38,563 nt of DNA from positions 1 to 38,563 of the forward strand of contig JAKQKW010000041.1 of NCBI GenBank assembly GCA_029560455.1, in the 5' to 3' direction. A program made the position numbers and the translations under genes. The stretch comes from Candidatus Rifleibacteriota bacterium (GTDB taxonomy: Bacteria > Riflebacteria > Ozemobacteria > Ozemobacterales > Ozemobacteraceae). Shown one piece after another: positions 1 through 7,564 of this stretch. Below the pieces are notes generated by a model. It was not told the origin of the DNA. It ran no database searches and was given only the letters and a program-made list of their open reading frames with translations. How positions within the stretch are numbered: the stretch's first letter is position 1; the number at the start of each line of letters is the position of its first letter.

Positions 1-1031
1 CGATCGGAAACCTGCATCTGCGAGGCTCCGGGGTAAAGAATGGTCAACAGAACATCGACCTTATTGGTAAGCGCTTCGCCATTGTTGACCCACACCCCGA
101 TATAACCGGTGTTGTCGGTCTGCAGAAGTATCGAGTCGTTAACCACGGGGCTGAGATTACCGAGCAGATCGCGAAACTGCACATAAACGCGGCGAGTGCC
201 GTCGCCGGCGGTAAAGGTATAATCACGCAGGGTTGTGTAGGTTTCCCAGGGTTGTGAGGTCAGGTCTTCACTGGTCCCGATACGCATCTGCGTCGCACCC
301 TCGGCACTTAAATAAAGTTTGTTCGACAGGTTGCGAGTCTTGATATCGCCGTTATTGATACTGAAAGCAAGATTGGTCGGCCCGCCAGAAGTTGCCGTCG
401 TCGTGTAGACAGTCGGGTAAACAAGCTTCTGGCCGTCCTGAGACTGCAAGTGAATTGAAAAACCGTATCTGGTGCCAGGAACCAGGCCACCAATATTTAC
501 CTGATGGCTGCTGGAAAAAGTCGAGCCGGCCGAAACGCTGCTGGGAGCACCTGTAGAGGTTGAATACTCGACCTGAGCCACGGTCGAAACACTGGCCTCG
601 AAACGCAACCGCACCGAGCTTGAAGTAACCTCATCGAGAACCACTTTTTCGAGCTCGATTAAAGGCTTTTCGGGAATGCTGACCGGGTTGGCGGCAATGA
701 CCTGGGCGCCGCTGAAAAACTGCACCTCAGATTCACCGGTACTGGCAAAAAGATTGTAGACGCCGGCGGGCAGGTCGGTAAAATAGTAATTGCCCTGAGC
801 ATCCGTTCTTGTGGTGCCAAGAACCAGACCGGTGGCGTCTTTGGCGAGAATCGGGATGCCGCCATAATACGAACTTTCAGCAAAATAAGCGCGACCGGAA
901 AGCACGGCCCCACTGGGAACAATCGGACCAACTCCGGTTGAACCGCCACCGCCCCCGCCGCCACCCATGCCAAGGCAGCCGATGAGAACGCAGAGAACCG
1001 TAACCAACCCTATTACTACCAGATTACGCAT
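1..1031 (-). CDS. Large lipoprotein with CNA-B-like and fibronectin III-like domains (3' end off the window)
   Basis: The reading frame is open from an ATG at 1031 to the left edge, giving 343 codons without a stop, so the C-terminus is missing. The N-terminus is a lipoprotein signal: a short basic start, a hydrophobic stretch and a lipobox Leu-Ile-Gly-Cys with Cys19 as the lipidated residue. A run of eight glycines (residues 23-30) follows as a flexible linker. Residues about 43-105 look like a carboxypeptidase-regulatory/CNA-B beta sandwich (motif TDAQGNYYFTDLPAGVY). Residues about 125-225 look like a fibronectin type III domain (LVPGTRYGFSI). The start is supported by GGGAA just upstream of the ATG. 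It is the last visible gene of the pseudopilin operon, 41 bases after the GspK/PilX-like gene, so it may be a surface or periplasmic partner of that machinery. The function is unknown; the domains are inferred by eye. Confidence 0.8.
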   Translation of the reverse strand, partial: MRNLVVIGLVTVLCVLIGCLGMGGGGGGGGSTGVGPIVPSGAVLSGRAYFAESSYYGGIPILAKDATGLVLGTTRTDAQGNYYFTDLPAGVYNLFASTGESEVQFFSGAQVIAANPVSIPEKPLIELEKVVLDEVTSSSVRLRFEASVSTVAQVEYSTSTGAPSSVSAGSTFSSSHQVNIGGLVPGTRYGFSIHLQSQDGQKLVYPTVYTTTATSGGPTNLAFSINNGDIKTRNLSNKLYLSAEGATQMRIGTSEDLTSQPWETYTTLRDYTFTAGDGTRRVYVQFRDLLGNLSPVVNDSILLQTDNTGYIGVWVNNGEALTNKVDVLLTILYPGASQMQVSD

Positions 1032-1072
1032 ATTTCCCAGTCTAGCACGCAGACAGTGACAAATCAACGGGG

Positions 1073-3310
1073 TCAGTTGATTTTATCGAATTCTTCGGCG
1101 GGCATCGTTTCGTCTTTCCAGTTGATGATGGTAAAACCGGCGATCGGGTATGGCGGGTGGTAATCGCCGCCGCCGCGCACGAAGGTCGTGTCGAACGAGT
1201 TGCGCCGCACTACCGGCTGGTCGTTACGCAGCGAACCATTGAGATACGGCGTCGCCTTGCGGTTGCGCAAATGAATCATCGAGCCCATGTGCCGCAAAAT
1301 GAAGCGGCAGTTTTTGTCGATCCACGGAAAGCTGCGCATTTCAGGGCTCTGAATATTGCCGAGTTCGTTGCGCACCTTGTCGGTGCCGTTAGCGTGGCTC
1401 CAGCGGGCGTTCAGTTCAGCAGAGTCTATCAGCAGCGCATTAACCGTCATTTCTGGCATGCGAAAGCCGGAACGCGGGTATTTCATCGCCAGCTGGAAAA
1501 TGCGGTCGGCAATGTTCCAGGGGCCGAGCGTCGGGTCGGGCTCGCCTTCGCCGATTTCCTTTTCGGCCTGATCAAGAATCGATTCAATGATCTTGTCGCG
1601 GGCACCCGCCAGAATCGTGCCGGTCATATAGGCGCGTGCGCCAATGCCTTCATAAACCGCTGTCCGCTTCATGGCACTTTTGATACCGAAGTGAGACACT
1701 TTTTCGCCGGGGGGCGTTTCGGCGTTCGTTGCCGGCTGCAGGTATTCACGCAGTTTCTTGAGTGCCGGGTGCGCCGGCACTCCGGCAGCTGTGACCGGAA
1801 TAATTTCGGGCGGCTGTTTCGGCAGTGAAAAAAGCGAATTTATCGCCGGGAAATTGAGGGCGGTCATCGGCAGCCGTTTATCGTAAGGGCCGGTGCTCAG
1901 CCGCGGCGGAAAGACGATACCGGCGAGCACCAGTTCGTTGATATTTTCATCGTCAGCGAGGGCCATGGCAATGTCGTAATCGATGACCGTCGTCATCTCG
2001 TTGCGCAGAAACTGCATCGGGTTCGAATAGTCGAACCAGATGCGCCCCATCGACAGCACCATGCAGCCGTTTTTGTCGGTGCCATTGCGCGGTTCTTTGG
2101 TGTATTCCTTGAAGCCGAGGGTATAAGTCTGCGGGTTGTCAGGGTTAGCGTTGAAGTCGCCGGCGATATAGACATCTTTCTCGCAGAAAATCGTCAGAGA
2201 CTTCCAGGGTGGGCAGCCCCAGATACGCAGCGGCACCTCAGAATAAAGCAGAATCTTGTCTTCCTTGTTCTGGTATTCCCAGCCAAAGAAAAGATCATAC
2301 ACCGCTTCGCCAGGTTTGGCCGGGTTACGCCACTTCGATTCAGAAAAACCCTTGAAGCTGCTGCCAGCCCTAAGAATTGTCGGGGCCGGCTTGCGGGCAT
2401 TGCGGTAATAGAGCGGATTCAACGGCGGCAGTTTCTGCGGGCGGGCGCCGTGGTAGCCATCCTGAACGAAGCTGTTGATCATTTTGCCGCCTTTGATATC
2501 GGCGTACATCTCGAATTTATCGGGGTCGGTCGAGTCGTTACCGGCCTTGATCGTGCCGCGCTTGCCGTTGATAAAATCGACCTGTACCGGTGATTCGGCT
2601 CTGATAAAGCCCGGTGTCGAAATCTTTTCCATTTCGATAAGGTCGGCACCACGATCAAAACTGCCGCGGCGCGTAAAATTGATCATCTCATGGCCATAAA
2701 GCCGACCGCTGCGCATTTCACCGGGAATGACACGAAAAGGCCCGTAGCCACCGACATCGAGCACCTGCCCGTCGTAGAAAAGAAAATTACCCGGCACCAC
2801 CTTTTCGATAATCGTCGATATTTTGCGGCAGGCATCTTCGACCTGCCCCACCGCTTCGAGCAGAAAATAACGATGCGACTCGTCGACGGTTTTGCTTTCT
2901 GCACTGTTCTGCGACTTTATCAGCTTAACCCTGACCTTGAACTTTCCAGACTGTTTCATTGCAGGCAGCTCGACCGAACCACTGTAGGTGCCACGCTCGT
3001 TTTTATCGAGGCGCAGCAGCTCAAAGCTCTGCAGATGATTATAGCGGTTTTCGCTCGCAGAAGGCCAGCCTTCTGCAGGAATATAGGGGTTGCCGTGTGT
3101 AACGAACTGATAATCGGCTCGCATTTCAGCAAGCACACAATGCAGGCCGGCCTCAGCGACGCTGAGCGCCAGGTAATCGCGGGCAGACTTCGACAACAGG
3201 TGGATCTGCCCGCGCTGAAAGTTCAGAACCGCCCCGGCGAGAATGCCGAGAACGAGGCAGACCATAAGAACCACTATGATCGCCTGCCCGCGCCGCGCAA
3301 GTCTGTTCAT
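1073..3310 (-). CDS. Large GspK/PilX-like minor pseudopilin
   Basis: The 745-residue product starts with a short basic leader (MNRLARRG), a possible prepilin-peptidase site after Gly8, and a hydrophobic helix at residues 9-29. The helix is followed by the AEAG motif (52-55) typical of PilX/GspK proteins. The mature position +5 is Val instead of the usual Glu, which fits GspK, the pseudopilin class known to lack Glu5. The large remainder has no family I can name. It is more than twice the usual GspK length (about 300-350 residues). Its ATG overlaps the stop of the preceding GspJ-like gene by four bases (ATGA), so the two are probably translationally coupled. In type II secretion, GspK caps the pseudopilus tip with GspI and GspJ. 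The matching I-J-K order here supports that role, but the substrate or appendage is unknown. Confidence 0.82.
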   Translation of the reverse strand: MNRLARRGQAIIVVLMVCLVLGILAGAVLNFQRGQIHLLSKSARDYLALSVAEAGLHCVLAEMRADYQFVTHGNPYIPAEGWPSASENRYNHLQSFELLRLDKNERGTYSGSVELPAMKQSGKFKVRVKLIKSQNSAESKTVDESHRYFLLEAVGQVEDACRKISTIIEKVVPGNFLFYDGQVLDVGGYGPFRVIPGEMRSGRLYGHEMINFTRRGSFDRGADLIEMEKISTPGFIRAESPVQVDFINGKRGTIKAGNDSTDPDKFEMYADIKGGKMINSFVQDGYHGARPQKLPPLNPLYYRNARKPAPTILRAGSSFKGFSESKWRNPAKPGEAVYDLFFGWEYQNKEDKILLYSEVPLRIWGCPPWKSLTIFCEKDVYIAGDFNANPDNPQTYTLGFKEYTKEPRNGTDKNGCMVLSMGRIWFDYSNPMQFLRNEMTTVIDYDIAMALADDENINELVLAGIVFPPRLSTGPYDKRLPMTALNFPAINSLFSLPKQPPEIIPVTAAGVPAHPALKKLREYLQPATNAETPPGEKVSHFGIKSAMKRTAVYEGIGARAYMTGTILAGARDKIIESILDQAEKEIGEGEPDPTLGPWNIADRIFQLAMKYPRSGFRMPEMTVNALLIDSAELNARWSHANGTDKVRNELGNIQSPEMRSFPWIDKNCRFILRHMGSMIHLRNRKATPYLNGSLRNDQPVVRRNSFDTTFVRGGGDYHPPYPIAGFTIINWKDETMPAEEFDKIN

Positions 3311-4020
3311 GGATGCACCCCGTTCAGCTTGCCCCTGACATTGAAGCAGGTACGAACCCGGTGTGCGATACGTTCAGAACTGTCGCGCGGGTCGCCTTTT
3401 CTGACAAACGAAGCGCTGACATGCACCAGATATGGCCCGGTACCGTCAAGTTCGTAAGGCTCAGGAGTAATAAGACTCTTAAAAGGCAGAGACGGCGAGA
3501 AAGACTTCAGGTTAACCGGCTTGCGGTTGGTGGTAAACACCAGCATGTCTCTGATACCGTCGCAAACCTTTTTCTCGTGAACACCGCCCGGAGTACCGGG
3601 CAGGTCGCCTTTGGCGATCCGGAACAGATCACTCGTGCCATCATCGCACTTGCGCAGTTGATATTCGATGATCTCTTCGCGCAGAAATTCGGGGGCAGGA
3701 GGCTTGACCGCGAAATCAAACACCTGCCGGCGCAGCACAAGAACCTTGCCTTCGTTGGTGTACATCAGCTTGTCGACTGTCTGCCGGTTCGTCTGAATCG
3801 GGTATTCAACCCAGTTGGCATTGCGGATATCATTGCCGAGATGAGCGAAAAAACGACGGGCACTCTCGTTGACACCGATATGTTCGAGTGCGGTCTTTAT
3901 GGTGCGCACCTCAGCAAAGAACAGACGATAAACGACCAGCATCAGCAGTGAAAACAGGCCGGCAACGATGATGATTTCCATCAGAGTTACGGCACGGCGA
4001 CGATTTTTTTCTCTGATCAT
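3307..4020 (-). CDS. GspJ/PilW-like pseudopilin
   Basis: The 237-residue product carries an N-terminal methylation-type helix. The leader MIREKNRRRA is followed by VTLMEIIIVAGLF, with Glu at mature position +5 (Glu15 of the precursor). The residue before the expected cleavage site is Ala10 instead of the usual Gly. I chose the ATG at 4020 because it places a short basic leader before the helix and sits four bases after the upstream stop. A longer frame from 4098 would overlap the upstream gene by 74 bases and give an atypical leader. The segment after the helix (ARRFFAHLGNDIRNANWVEY) resembles GspJ/PilW proteins. It lies between a GspI-like and a GspK-like gene, the order found in type II secretion operons. 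Its likely role is as a minor subunit of a pseudopilus tip complex. Confidence 0.85.
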   Translation of the reverse strand: MIREKNRRRAVTLMEIIIVAGLFSLLMLVVYRLFFAEVRTIKTALEHIGVNESARRFFAHLGNDIRNANWVEYPIQTNRQTVDKLMYTNEGKVLVLRRQVFDFAVKPPAPEFLREEIIEYQLRKCDDGTSDLFRIAKGDLPGTPGGVHEKKVCDGIRDMLVFTTNRKPVNLKSFSPSLPFKSLITPEPYELDGTGPYLVHVSASFVRKGDPRDSSERIAHRVRTCFNVRGKLNGVHP

Positions 4021-4024
4021 GGCT

Positions 4025-4543
4025 TCACCACTGGTCGCTGTGCGTCGTAACGACTTCAAATTCGACGGGCTTTCCATCGTCTGTAGATTTCCAGGCAACG
4101 TTGACCCGGATAAGCTTCAGGCCGGAAGGAAAATCCTTGCTCGAGGAAGGAACATCTTTGATACTGATGGTGCGGCGGTATTCAACACCGGCGATTTCTA
4201 CGACCGGAACAAAACCGTCAGGGTTTTTGTCATACTGGTTATCAGCAGCCTTGAAGTCGGCAAGCAGCGTATTATGACCGGGGTCGCCATCTGTGCCCAG
4301 CTCGGCTGAACGGGCGGCTCGAACTGCCTCGACAGCCTGATTGGCCAGAAAAATGGCGTTTTCGTAATTGCGAACTTTTGAAACCCCGGTGAAGCTGCTC
4401 GATATTGTCCAGCCGATAATGAAGACGACGGTCATCAGCAGACCGGCAATCATGACTTCGACAAAAGTCATGGCCGCCCTGCTGCGTGGTTTCAGCAAGC
4501 TTTTCAACAGGCCGATTTTCATGTTACCCGACAATTTTATCAT
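4025..4543 (-). CDS. GspI/PilV-like pseudopilin
   Basis: The 172-residue product contains the prepilin-type segment MTFVEVMIAGLLMTVV, with Glu at mature +5. The following ANQAVEAVRAARS resembles the A-x-x-x-A-E pattern of GspI/PilV. The residue before the cleavage site is Ala (Ala24). A second in-frame ATG at 4522 would give a shorter 17-residue leader. Neither start has a strong ribosome-binding site, so the start is uncertain. This is the first gene of the operon that continues with GspJ-like, GspK-like and lipoprotein genes. An intrinsic terminator for the upstream genes ends only about 29 bases before it, so its promoter must lie very close to or within that terminator, unless read-through supplies the transcript. 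Confidence 0.83.
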   Translation of the reverse strand: MIKLSGNMKIGLLKSLLKPRSRAAMTFVEVMIAGLLMTVVFIIGWTISSSFTGVSKVRNYENAIFLANQAVEAVRAARSAELGTDGDPGHNTLLADFKAADNQYDKNPDGFVPVVEIAGVEYRRTISIKDVPSSSKDFPSGLKLIRVNVAWKSTDDGKPVEFEVVTTHSDQW

Positions 4544-4571
4544 ACGAAGCCATCTGGCTCATCAAAAATTG

Positions 4572-4610
4572 CGAAATAAAAAGGGCTGCGGCACGGTCGG
4601 CTGCAGCCCT
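4572..4610 (-). terminator. Intrinsic terminator downstream of the transglutaminase-like gene
   Basis: Read on the minus strand, an eight-base GC-rich stem (AGGGCTGC with GCAGCCCT, plus-strand arms 4582-4589 and 4603-4610) closes a 13-base loop. It is followed directly by TTTTTATTT. It lies 20 bases after the stop of the gene at 4630-5616 and before the pseudopilin operon, so it should separate the two transcripts. Confidence 0.85.
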
Positions 4611-4629
4611 GATTTTGAGCGAAAATTTC

Positions 4630-5616
4630 TTAGAAGAGGTCGGCAGGGTTAAGACCTGCTTCCATGATAAGCATGTCGGGGTTTCTGACGTCGCCACCGC
4701 TGCGGCTATCCTGGCGGGCCGGGCCTTCGCAGATTTCTTTAACCAGTTTCGGGTCGAATCTCGGATTTTCGAGATTCGAATTCTGCGGATTCGGGGCATC
4801 GGCGGTTGGAACCCAGACGAAGTCAGGGTGATTCTTGCGCGATTCGCCGGTCCATTCGCCGGAAACGATATTGTTGTTCTCGTCGAGAATCAGGTTATAG
4901 GTGTATCTGACGGTAAACCACTTGGTGCCAACGTAATCAGGGTGAACGTCGTCATTAACATACCAGCAGGTGGTGGTGACTTTGAGTTTGCGATCGTCGA
5001 ACCAACCGGTCGTCCAGTTCGATTCGAACTTGTAGATCGGGAAGTTCCAGACCATGCGGCCAGATTCGATATCGCAGATCATGGCGCCTTTACCTGATGC
5101 AATGTAGTTGATCAGCAGGCGATGAAATTCGTCAGGGTAAATATCATCGGGATCATCACCGGAATTGCCCCAGTTACGGTTACCGTAGAAGTTACAATAG
5201 GTATTCATGTAGATTTCAGAGAGAATACCTTTCTGGTCAGCGGTCTTGAATTCAATACCGTTGCGCAGGCGGGCAATGGTCGGCTCGGGAGTAAGAATCG
5301 AAGCGGCTGACCAGCCATTGCAGTGGCCTTCCCAGTTTTCGGCATTGGGATTATAGTGATGATTGCGCACGTCCGATTCCCAGGCGTGGGCGCCAGGGTT
5401 TTTACCGGTGCGCGACTGGGCATAGGCATCGTATTTTTGAAATGGCGACGGACTATGGCCGGGCCAGCCCTTTACCAGAAAGCCTTTTTTGCGTGACCAC
5501 CAGTCGCCAGACCAGGGGGCCGGCTTGATTTCACCTTTGGCAGAACCATCATTGGCGATGGCGGCGAACGGAGCGGTTACAACCAGTAATGCAACTATGA
5601 GAATAAGCTTTTTCAT
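4630..5616 (-). CDS. Secreted transglutaminase-elicitor-family protein (putative)
   Basis: The 328-residue product has a clear Sec signal peptide (residues 1-21, likely cut after Ala-Ile-Ala). The core has WEGHCNGWSAAS, with a candidate nucleophile Cys99 preceded by His98. Further on are YPDEFHRLLINYI (His165) and CDIESGRMVWNFPIY (Asp182). This Cys-Asn-Gly-Trp block together with the Asp-x-Glu-x-x-x-x-Val-Trp-Asn block resembles the transglutaminase-elicitor family, known from Phytophthora and also found in bacteria. I recognise it from memory of the family, not from a search. Such enzymes would cross-link or modify proteins outside the cell. The start has an excellent Shine-Dalgarno (GGAGGTGA). 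The ATG shares one base with the upstream stop (TGATG), so it is translationally coupled to the secreted gene before it. An alternative is another papain-fold hydrolase. Confidence 0.62.
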   Translation of the reverse strand: MKKLILIVALLVVTAPFAAIANDGSAKGEIKPAPWSGDWWSRKKGFLVKGWPGHSPSPFQKYDAYAQSRTGKNPGAHAWESDVRNHHYNPNAENWEGHCNGWSAASILTPEPTIARLRNGIEFKTADQKGILSEIYMNTYCNFYGNRNWGNSGDDPDDIYPDEFHRLLINYIASGKGAMICDIESGRMVWNFPIYKFESNWTTGWFDDRKLKVTTTCWYVNDDVHPDYVGTKWFTVRYTYNLILDENNNIVSGEWTGESRKNHPDFVWVPTADAPNPQNSNLENPRFDPKLVKEICEGPARQDSRSGGDVRNPDMLIMEAGLNPADLF

Positions 5617-6422
5617 CAGTATTCACCTCCGTTGTTGCGGCCGGACTGGGGCAGCGGCGTCGGGGCGGAAGGGGGGACGAGTCTGACTTTGCGGTCGCGG
5701 TTTTCTGAAGAAACCGCCCAGGGTGAACCCTGCTGCCACAGCTGAGTGAGATTGGTACTGCCGCGGGCTTCCTCGATTTCAACCTGATAGGTGGCGCCAC
5801 GCGAACGATAGGCGGCGAAAGTATCAGCGTGCTGTTTATCAGGAGCTTTGTTTTTCTGAGCGACAGTGCGTTTGAAAGACAGACCGCCGATATTGCGAAT
5901 TTTGGAAAACTTTTTGGCAAGCGACTGGCCACGGTAAGCCGAGAAGCCGTCAGCACCCTGCACAGCGTTATTGGCACGGGTTATCGGGAATGCCGGCAGA
6001 TCGTAGGGAACTACGGTATCTTCGGCGACCAGAGGCTCAGAACTGTTCGGATCCACGTCTCTTTCAGAAAACTTCATGCCTTCTGCGGTCGGAAAAATAT
6101 CAAGAACTCTGACCGGGCGAAGGTCTGCCGTCGAAAGATACAGAACGGCCTGGTTTTTTACTTCGCCACCGCGGGCGTAGACGTGCAGAACATAGCATTC
6201 CTGGCCATTGAGTTCTTTGCGGGCGCGAACTTTGAAAACCCAGTTGACCGGAGGCAGCCAGACATCGCCTTCGGATTTGAGATCGCGATAAGAGGCTTCA
6301 AGAACCCAGCGATCACCGACCTGCCAGGCTGGCACAAAACCTTCGCCATCAGCGGCGAAAGCACTACCGGTAGTCAGCGCTGCGAGAAGCAGCAACACGC
6401 TGAGAAGCAGATTTCGTTTCAT
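5616..6422 (-). CDS. Secreted protein of unknown function, coupled to the transglutaminase-like gene
   Basis: I do not recognise this 268-residue family. It has a typical Sec signal peptide (residues 1-23, ending SAFA before ADGEG) and no lipobox. The mature part begins FVPAWQVGDRWVLEASYRDL and is mostly beta-rich and polar. The C-terminal 30 residues are rich in Pro, Ser and Asn and look disordered. A strong ribosome-binding site (GGAGGTCGAA) precedes the ATG. The stop overlaps the start of the transglutaminase-like gene by one base. One-to-one coupling of two exported proteins suggests a partner, propeptide-like inhibitor or substrate for the enzyme, but nothing in the sequence proves it. 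This is the first gene of the two-gene unit that ends at the terminator near 4590. Confidence 0.8.
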   Translation of the reverse strand: MKRNLLLSVLLLLAALTTGSAFAADGEGFVPAWQVGDRWVLEASYRDLKSEGDVWLPPVNWVFKVRARKELNGQECYVLHVYARGGEVKNQAVLYLSTADLRPVRVLDIFPTAEGMKFSERDVDPNSSEPLVAEDTVVPYDLPAFPITRANNAVQGADGFSAYRGQSLAKKFSKIRNIGGLSFKRTVAQKNKAPDKQHADTFAAYRSRGATYQVEIEEARGSTNLTQLWQQGSPWAVSSENRDRKVRLVPPSAPTPLPQSGRNNGGEY

Positions 6423-6530
6423 TTCGACCTCCAGAACGCTTATAACGTAATGTACAACAATTCTAAGAAATTAAACATGAACCGTCAAGGCCTAAAAACC
6501 CAGAAAATAGCAACAGGGCAACCCCACCCT

Positions 6531-6616
6531 CATCCCTGCGTCTTCCCTGCGTCTTCCCTGCGCAAGCAGGGATATAAGCGATTATCAGTAAGATTCCAGC
6601 CTCCGCGGGAATGACG
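6531..6616. repeat. Palindromic interspersed repeat, degenerate copy with internal triplication
   Basis: This copy resembles the cleaner one at 7565-7630: a TCATCCCTGCG start, a CCCTGC...GCAGGG hairpin, a middle spacer, and a second arm ending in GCGGGAATGACG. Its left part contains three tandem copies of TCCCTGCG spaced by TCT, which looks like slippage. It sits in the 259-base gap between the start of the secreted gene (6422) and tRNA-Arg. The rest of that gap shows nothing beyond the probable upstream region of the secreted gene. Confidence 0.65.
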
Positions 6617-6681
6617 CCTCCTACTCGGGAATTACAGTTATACTGAATGGCGGGTGAAAAAGTTTTGGGGAAATAAAAAAA

Positions 6682-6755
6682 CGCGCCTACCAGGACTCGA
6701 ACCTGGGACCCCAGGATTAGGAATCCTGTGCTCTATCCACCTGAGCTATAGGCGC
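6682..6755 (-). tRNA. tRNA-Arg (anticodon CCT)
   Basis: The minus strand folds into a complete cloverleaf. The seven-pair acceptor stem is GCGCCTA with TAGGCGC. The D arm is GCTC/GAGC and the anticodon stem is CAGGA/TCCTG around the loop TTCCTAA. The T arm is CCAGG/CCTGG with loop TTCGAGT. The anticodon CCT reads AGG codons, hence tRNA-Arg. The discriminator base is G and no CCA is encoded. A run of seven T follows on the minus strand and may end the transcript. A good promoter lies just upstream (6771-6799). Confidence 0.96.
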
Positions 6756-6770
6756 AGCTTTAATGGTTGC

Positions 6771-6799
6771 ATTTTACCAGTATCTTCTGGCAAAATCAA
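6771..6799 (-). promoter_or_regulatory. Sigma70-type promoter of tRNA-Arg
   Basis: On the minus strand, TTGATT (6794-6799) and TAAAAT (6771-6776) are separated by exactly 17 bases. The mature tRNA starts 15 bases past the -10 box. Spacing, hexamers and position all fit a vegetative promoter for this single-gene transcript. Confidence 0.7.
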
Positions 6800-6825
6800 G
6801 TTGAAGTTATTCAGGGAGACATGTA

Positions 6826-7389
6826 TTGAAAAAGACAGTTTTACTGCTGATATGGGTGTTTTTGTGCCTGGCCGCACATGATCTGCGGGCCGAAGATACC
6901 GGCAAGCTCATCAACAACAAATGCCGTGCCAATCTGAAGATGCTCAATGAAGCCACGGCGAAATTTCTCGCCGAAAACGATTCCGGTCTGCCTTCATGGG
7001 CCAATCATCAGACGGTCACCATGTCACTGGTCGACCGCAAATACTTTGCCGAAGAACTGGTTCCACCCACGCGCGACTGCAAATATTATCTCGTGGCGGT
7101 CAGTCGCGAGGATTACCAATGGTATTGCGATCTGCATGGCGTTCTCGAAGGCGAAAAAACCGTGACGTTCATGTATCACGAACACCGGCTGATGGGCAAA
7201 ACAACCTCGCGCTACAACAACATTGAAAAATACCGCAACCATGTCAAAGACATGCTGCGCTGGACAGAGTACAACCCCACTCCAGTGGAAAAGCTGAAAT
7301 ATCATTACAACATGAACCCGCTGACAACGATTCTGCTGGCCGTCGGTGGAGCTTTTCTACTGATCTTTGTCTACCGCAATATCACCTGA
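6826..7389 (+). CDS. Small exported protein with C-terminal membrane anchor, unknown function
   Basis: The 187-residue product begins at a TTG codon. The only nearby ATG (6821) runs into a stop after two codons, whereas the TTG has GGGAGA seven bases upstream and opens directly into a signal peptide (residues 1-22). A second hydrophobic segment near the C-terminus (about 165-184) should anchor it, leaving most of the protein outside the cytoplasm. The segment NKCRANLKMLNEATAKFLAEN resembles the part that follows the helix in many type IV pilins and pseudopilins, but no prepilin cleavage site is present. I do not recognise the family. It is transcribed divergently from tRNA-Arg, and repeats follow it. 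Confidence 0.78.
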   Translation: MKKTVLLLIWVFLCLAAHDLRAEDTGKLINNKCRANLKMLNEATAKFLAENDSGLPSWANHQTVTMSLVDRKYFAEELVPPTRDCKYYLVAVSREDYQWYCDLHGVLEGEKTVTFMYHEHRLMGKTTSRYNNIEKYRNHVKDMLRWTEYNPTPVEKLKYHYNMNPLTTILLAVGGAFLLIFVYRNIT

Positions 7390-7393
7390 AACA

Positions 7394-7463
7394 CGTCGTC
7401 CCTGTTTATCAACGGGGCACAAAACATGGATAAAATGAGATCCCCGCTTGCGCGGGGATGACG
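7394..7463. repeat. Palindromic interspersed repeat, degenerate copy
   Basis: This 70-base unit starts CGTCGTCCCTG and ends GGGGATGACG. Its right half is a perfect hairpin (ATCCCCGC with GCGGGGAT, arms 7440-7447 and 7452-7459, loop TTGC). The terminal CGTC/GACG and the two-hairpin layout match the copy at 7565-7630, but the left hairpin is decayed. Confidence 0.6.
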
Positions 7464-7508
7464 GAACACTTATGCAATTCTTGGAGACGGAACACTATGC
7501 AATTCTTG
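7460..7508. repeat. Short tandem direct repeat
   Basis: Two nearly identical units of 24 and 23 bases lie three to four bases apart. The first starts at 7460 and the second at 7486; both begin GACGGAACACT and end ATGCAATTCTTG, and they differ by one base. The first begins at the GACG end of the preceding palindromic repeat, so part of the flank was probably duplicated along with the repeat end. Confidence 0.8.
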
Positions 7509-7564
7509 CGTGACAGAGGACTATTGGTCTGTCAACATTGAACATGCAAAATCAGTTACCTCTA

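Noticed and set aside
2690..3457. Plus-strand open frame of 255 codons antisense to two pseudopilin genes
   Set aside because: It crosses the ATGA junction of two supported minus-strand genes and has no ribosome-binding site or known domain.
4021..4098. Upstream extension of the GspJ-like gene to an earlier ATG
   Set aside because: It would overlap the GspI-like gene by 74 bases and give an atypically long leader before the prepilin cleavage site.
6654..6881. Plus-strand open frame reading through the tRNA, with LPGLEPGTPGLG
   Set aside because: This is the well-known spurious translation of the antisense of a tRNA T-arm; the cloverleaf on the minus strand explains the sequence.
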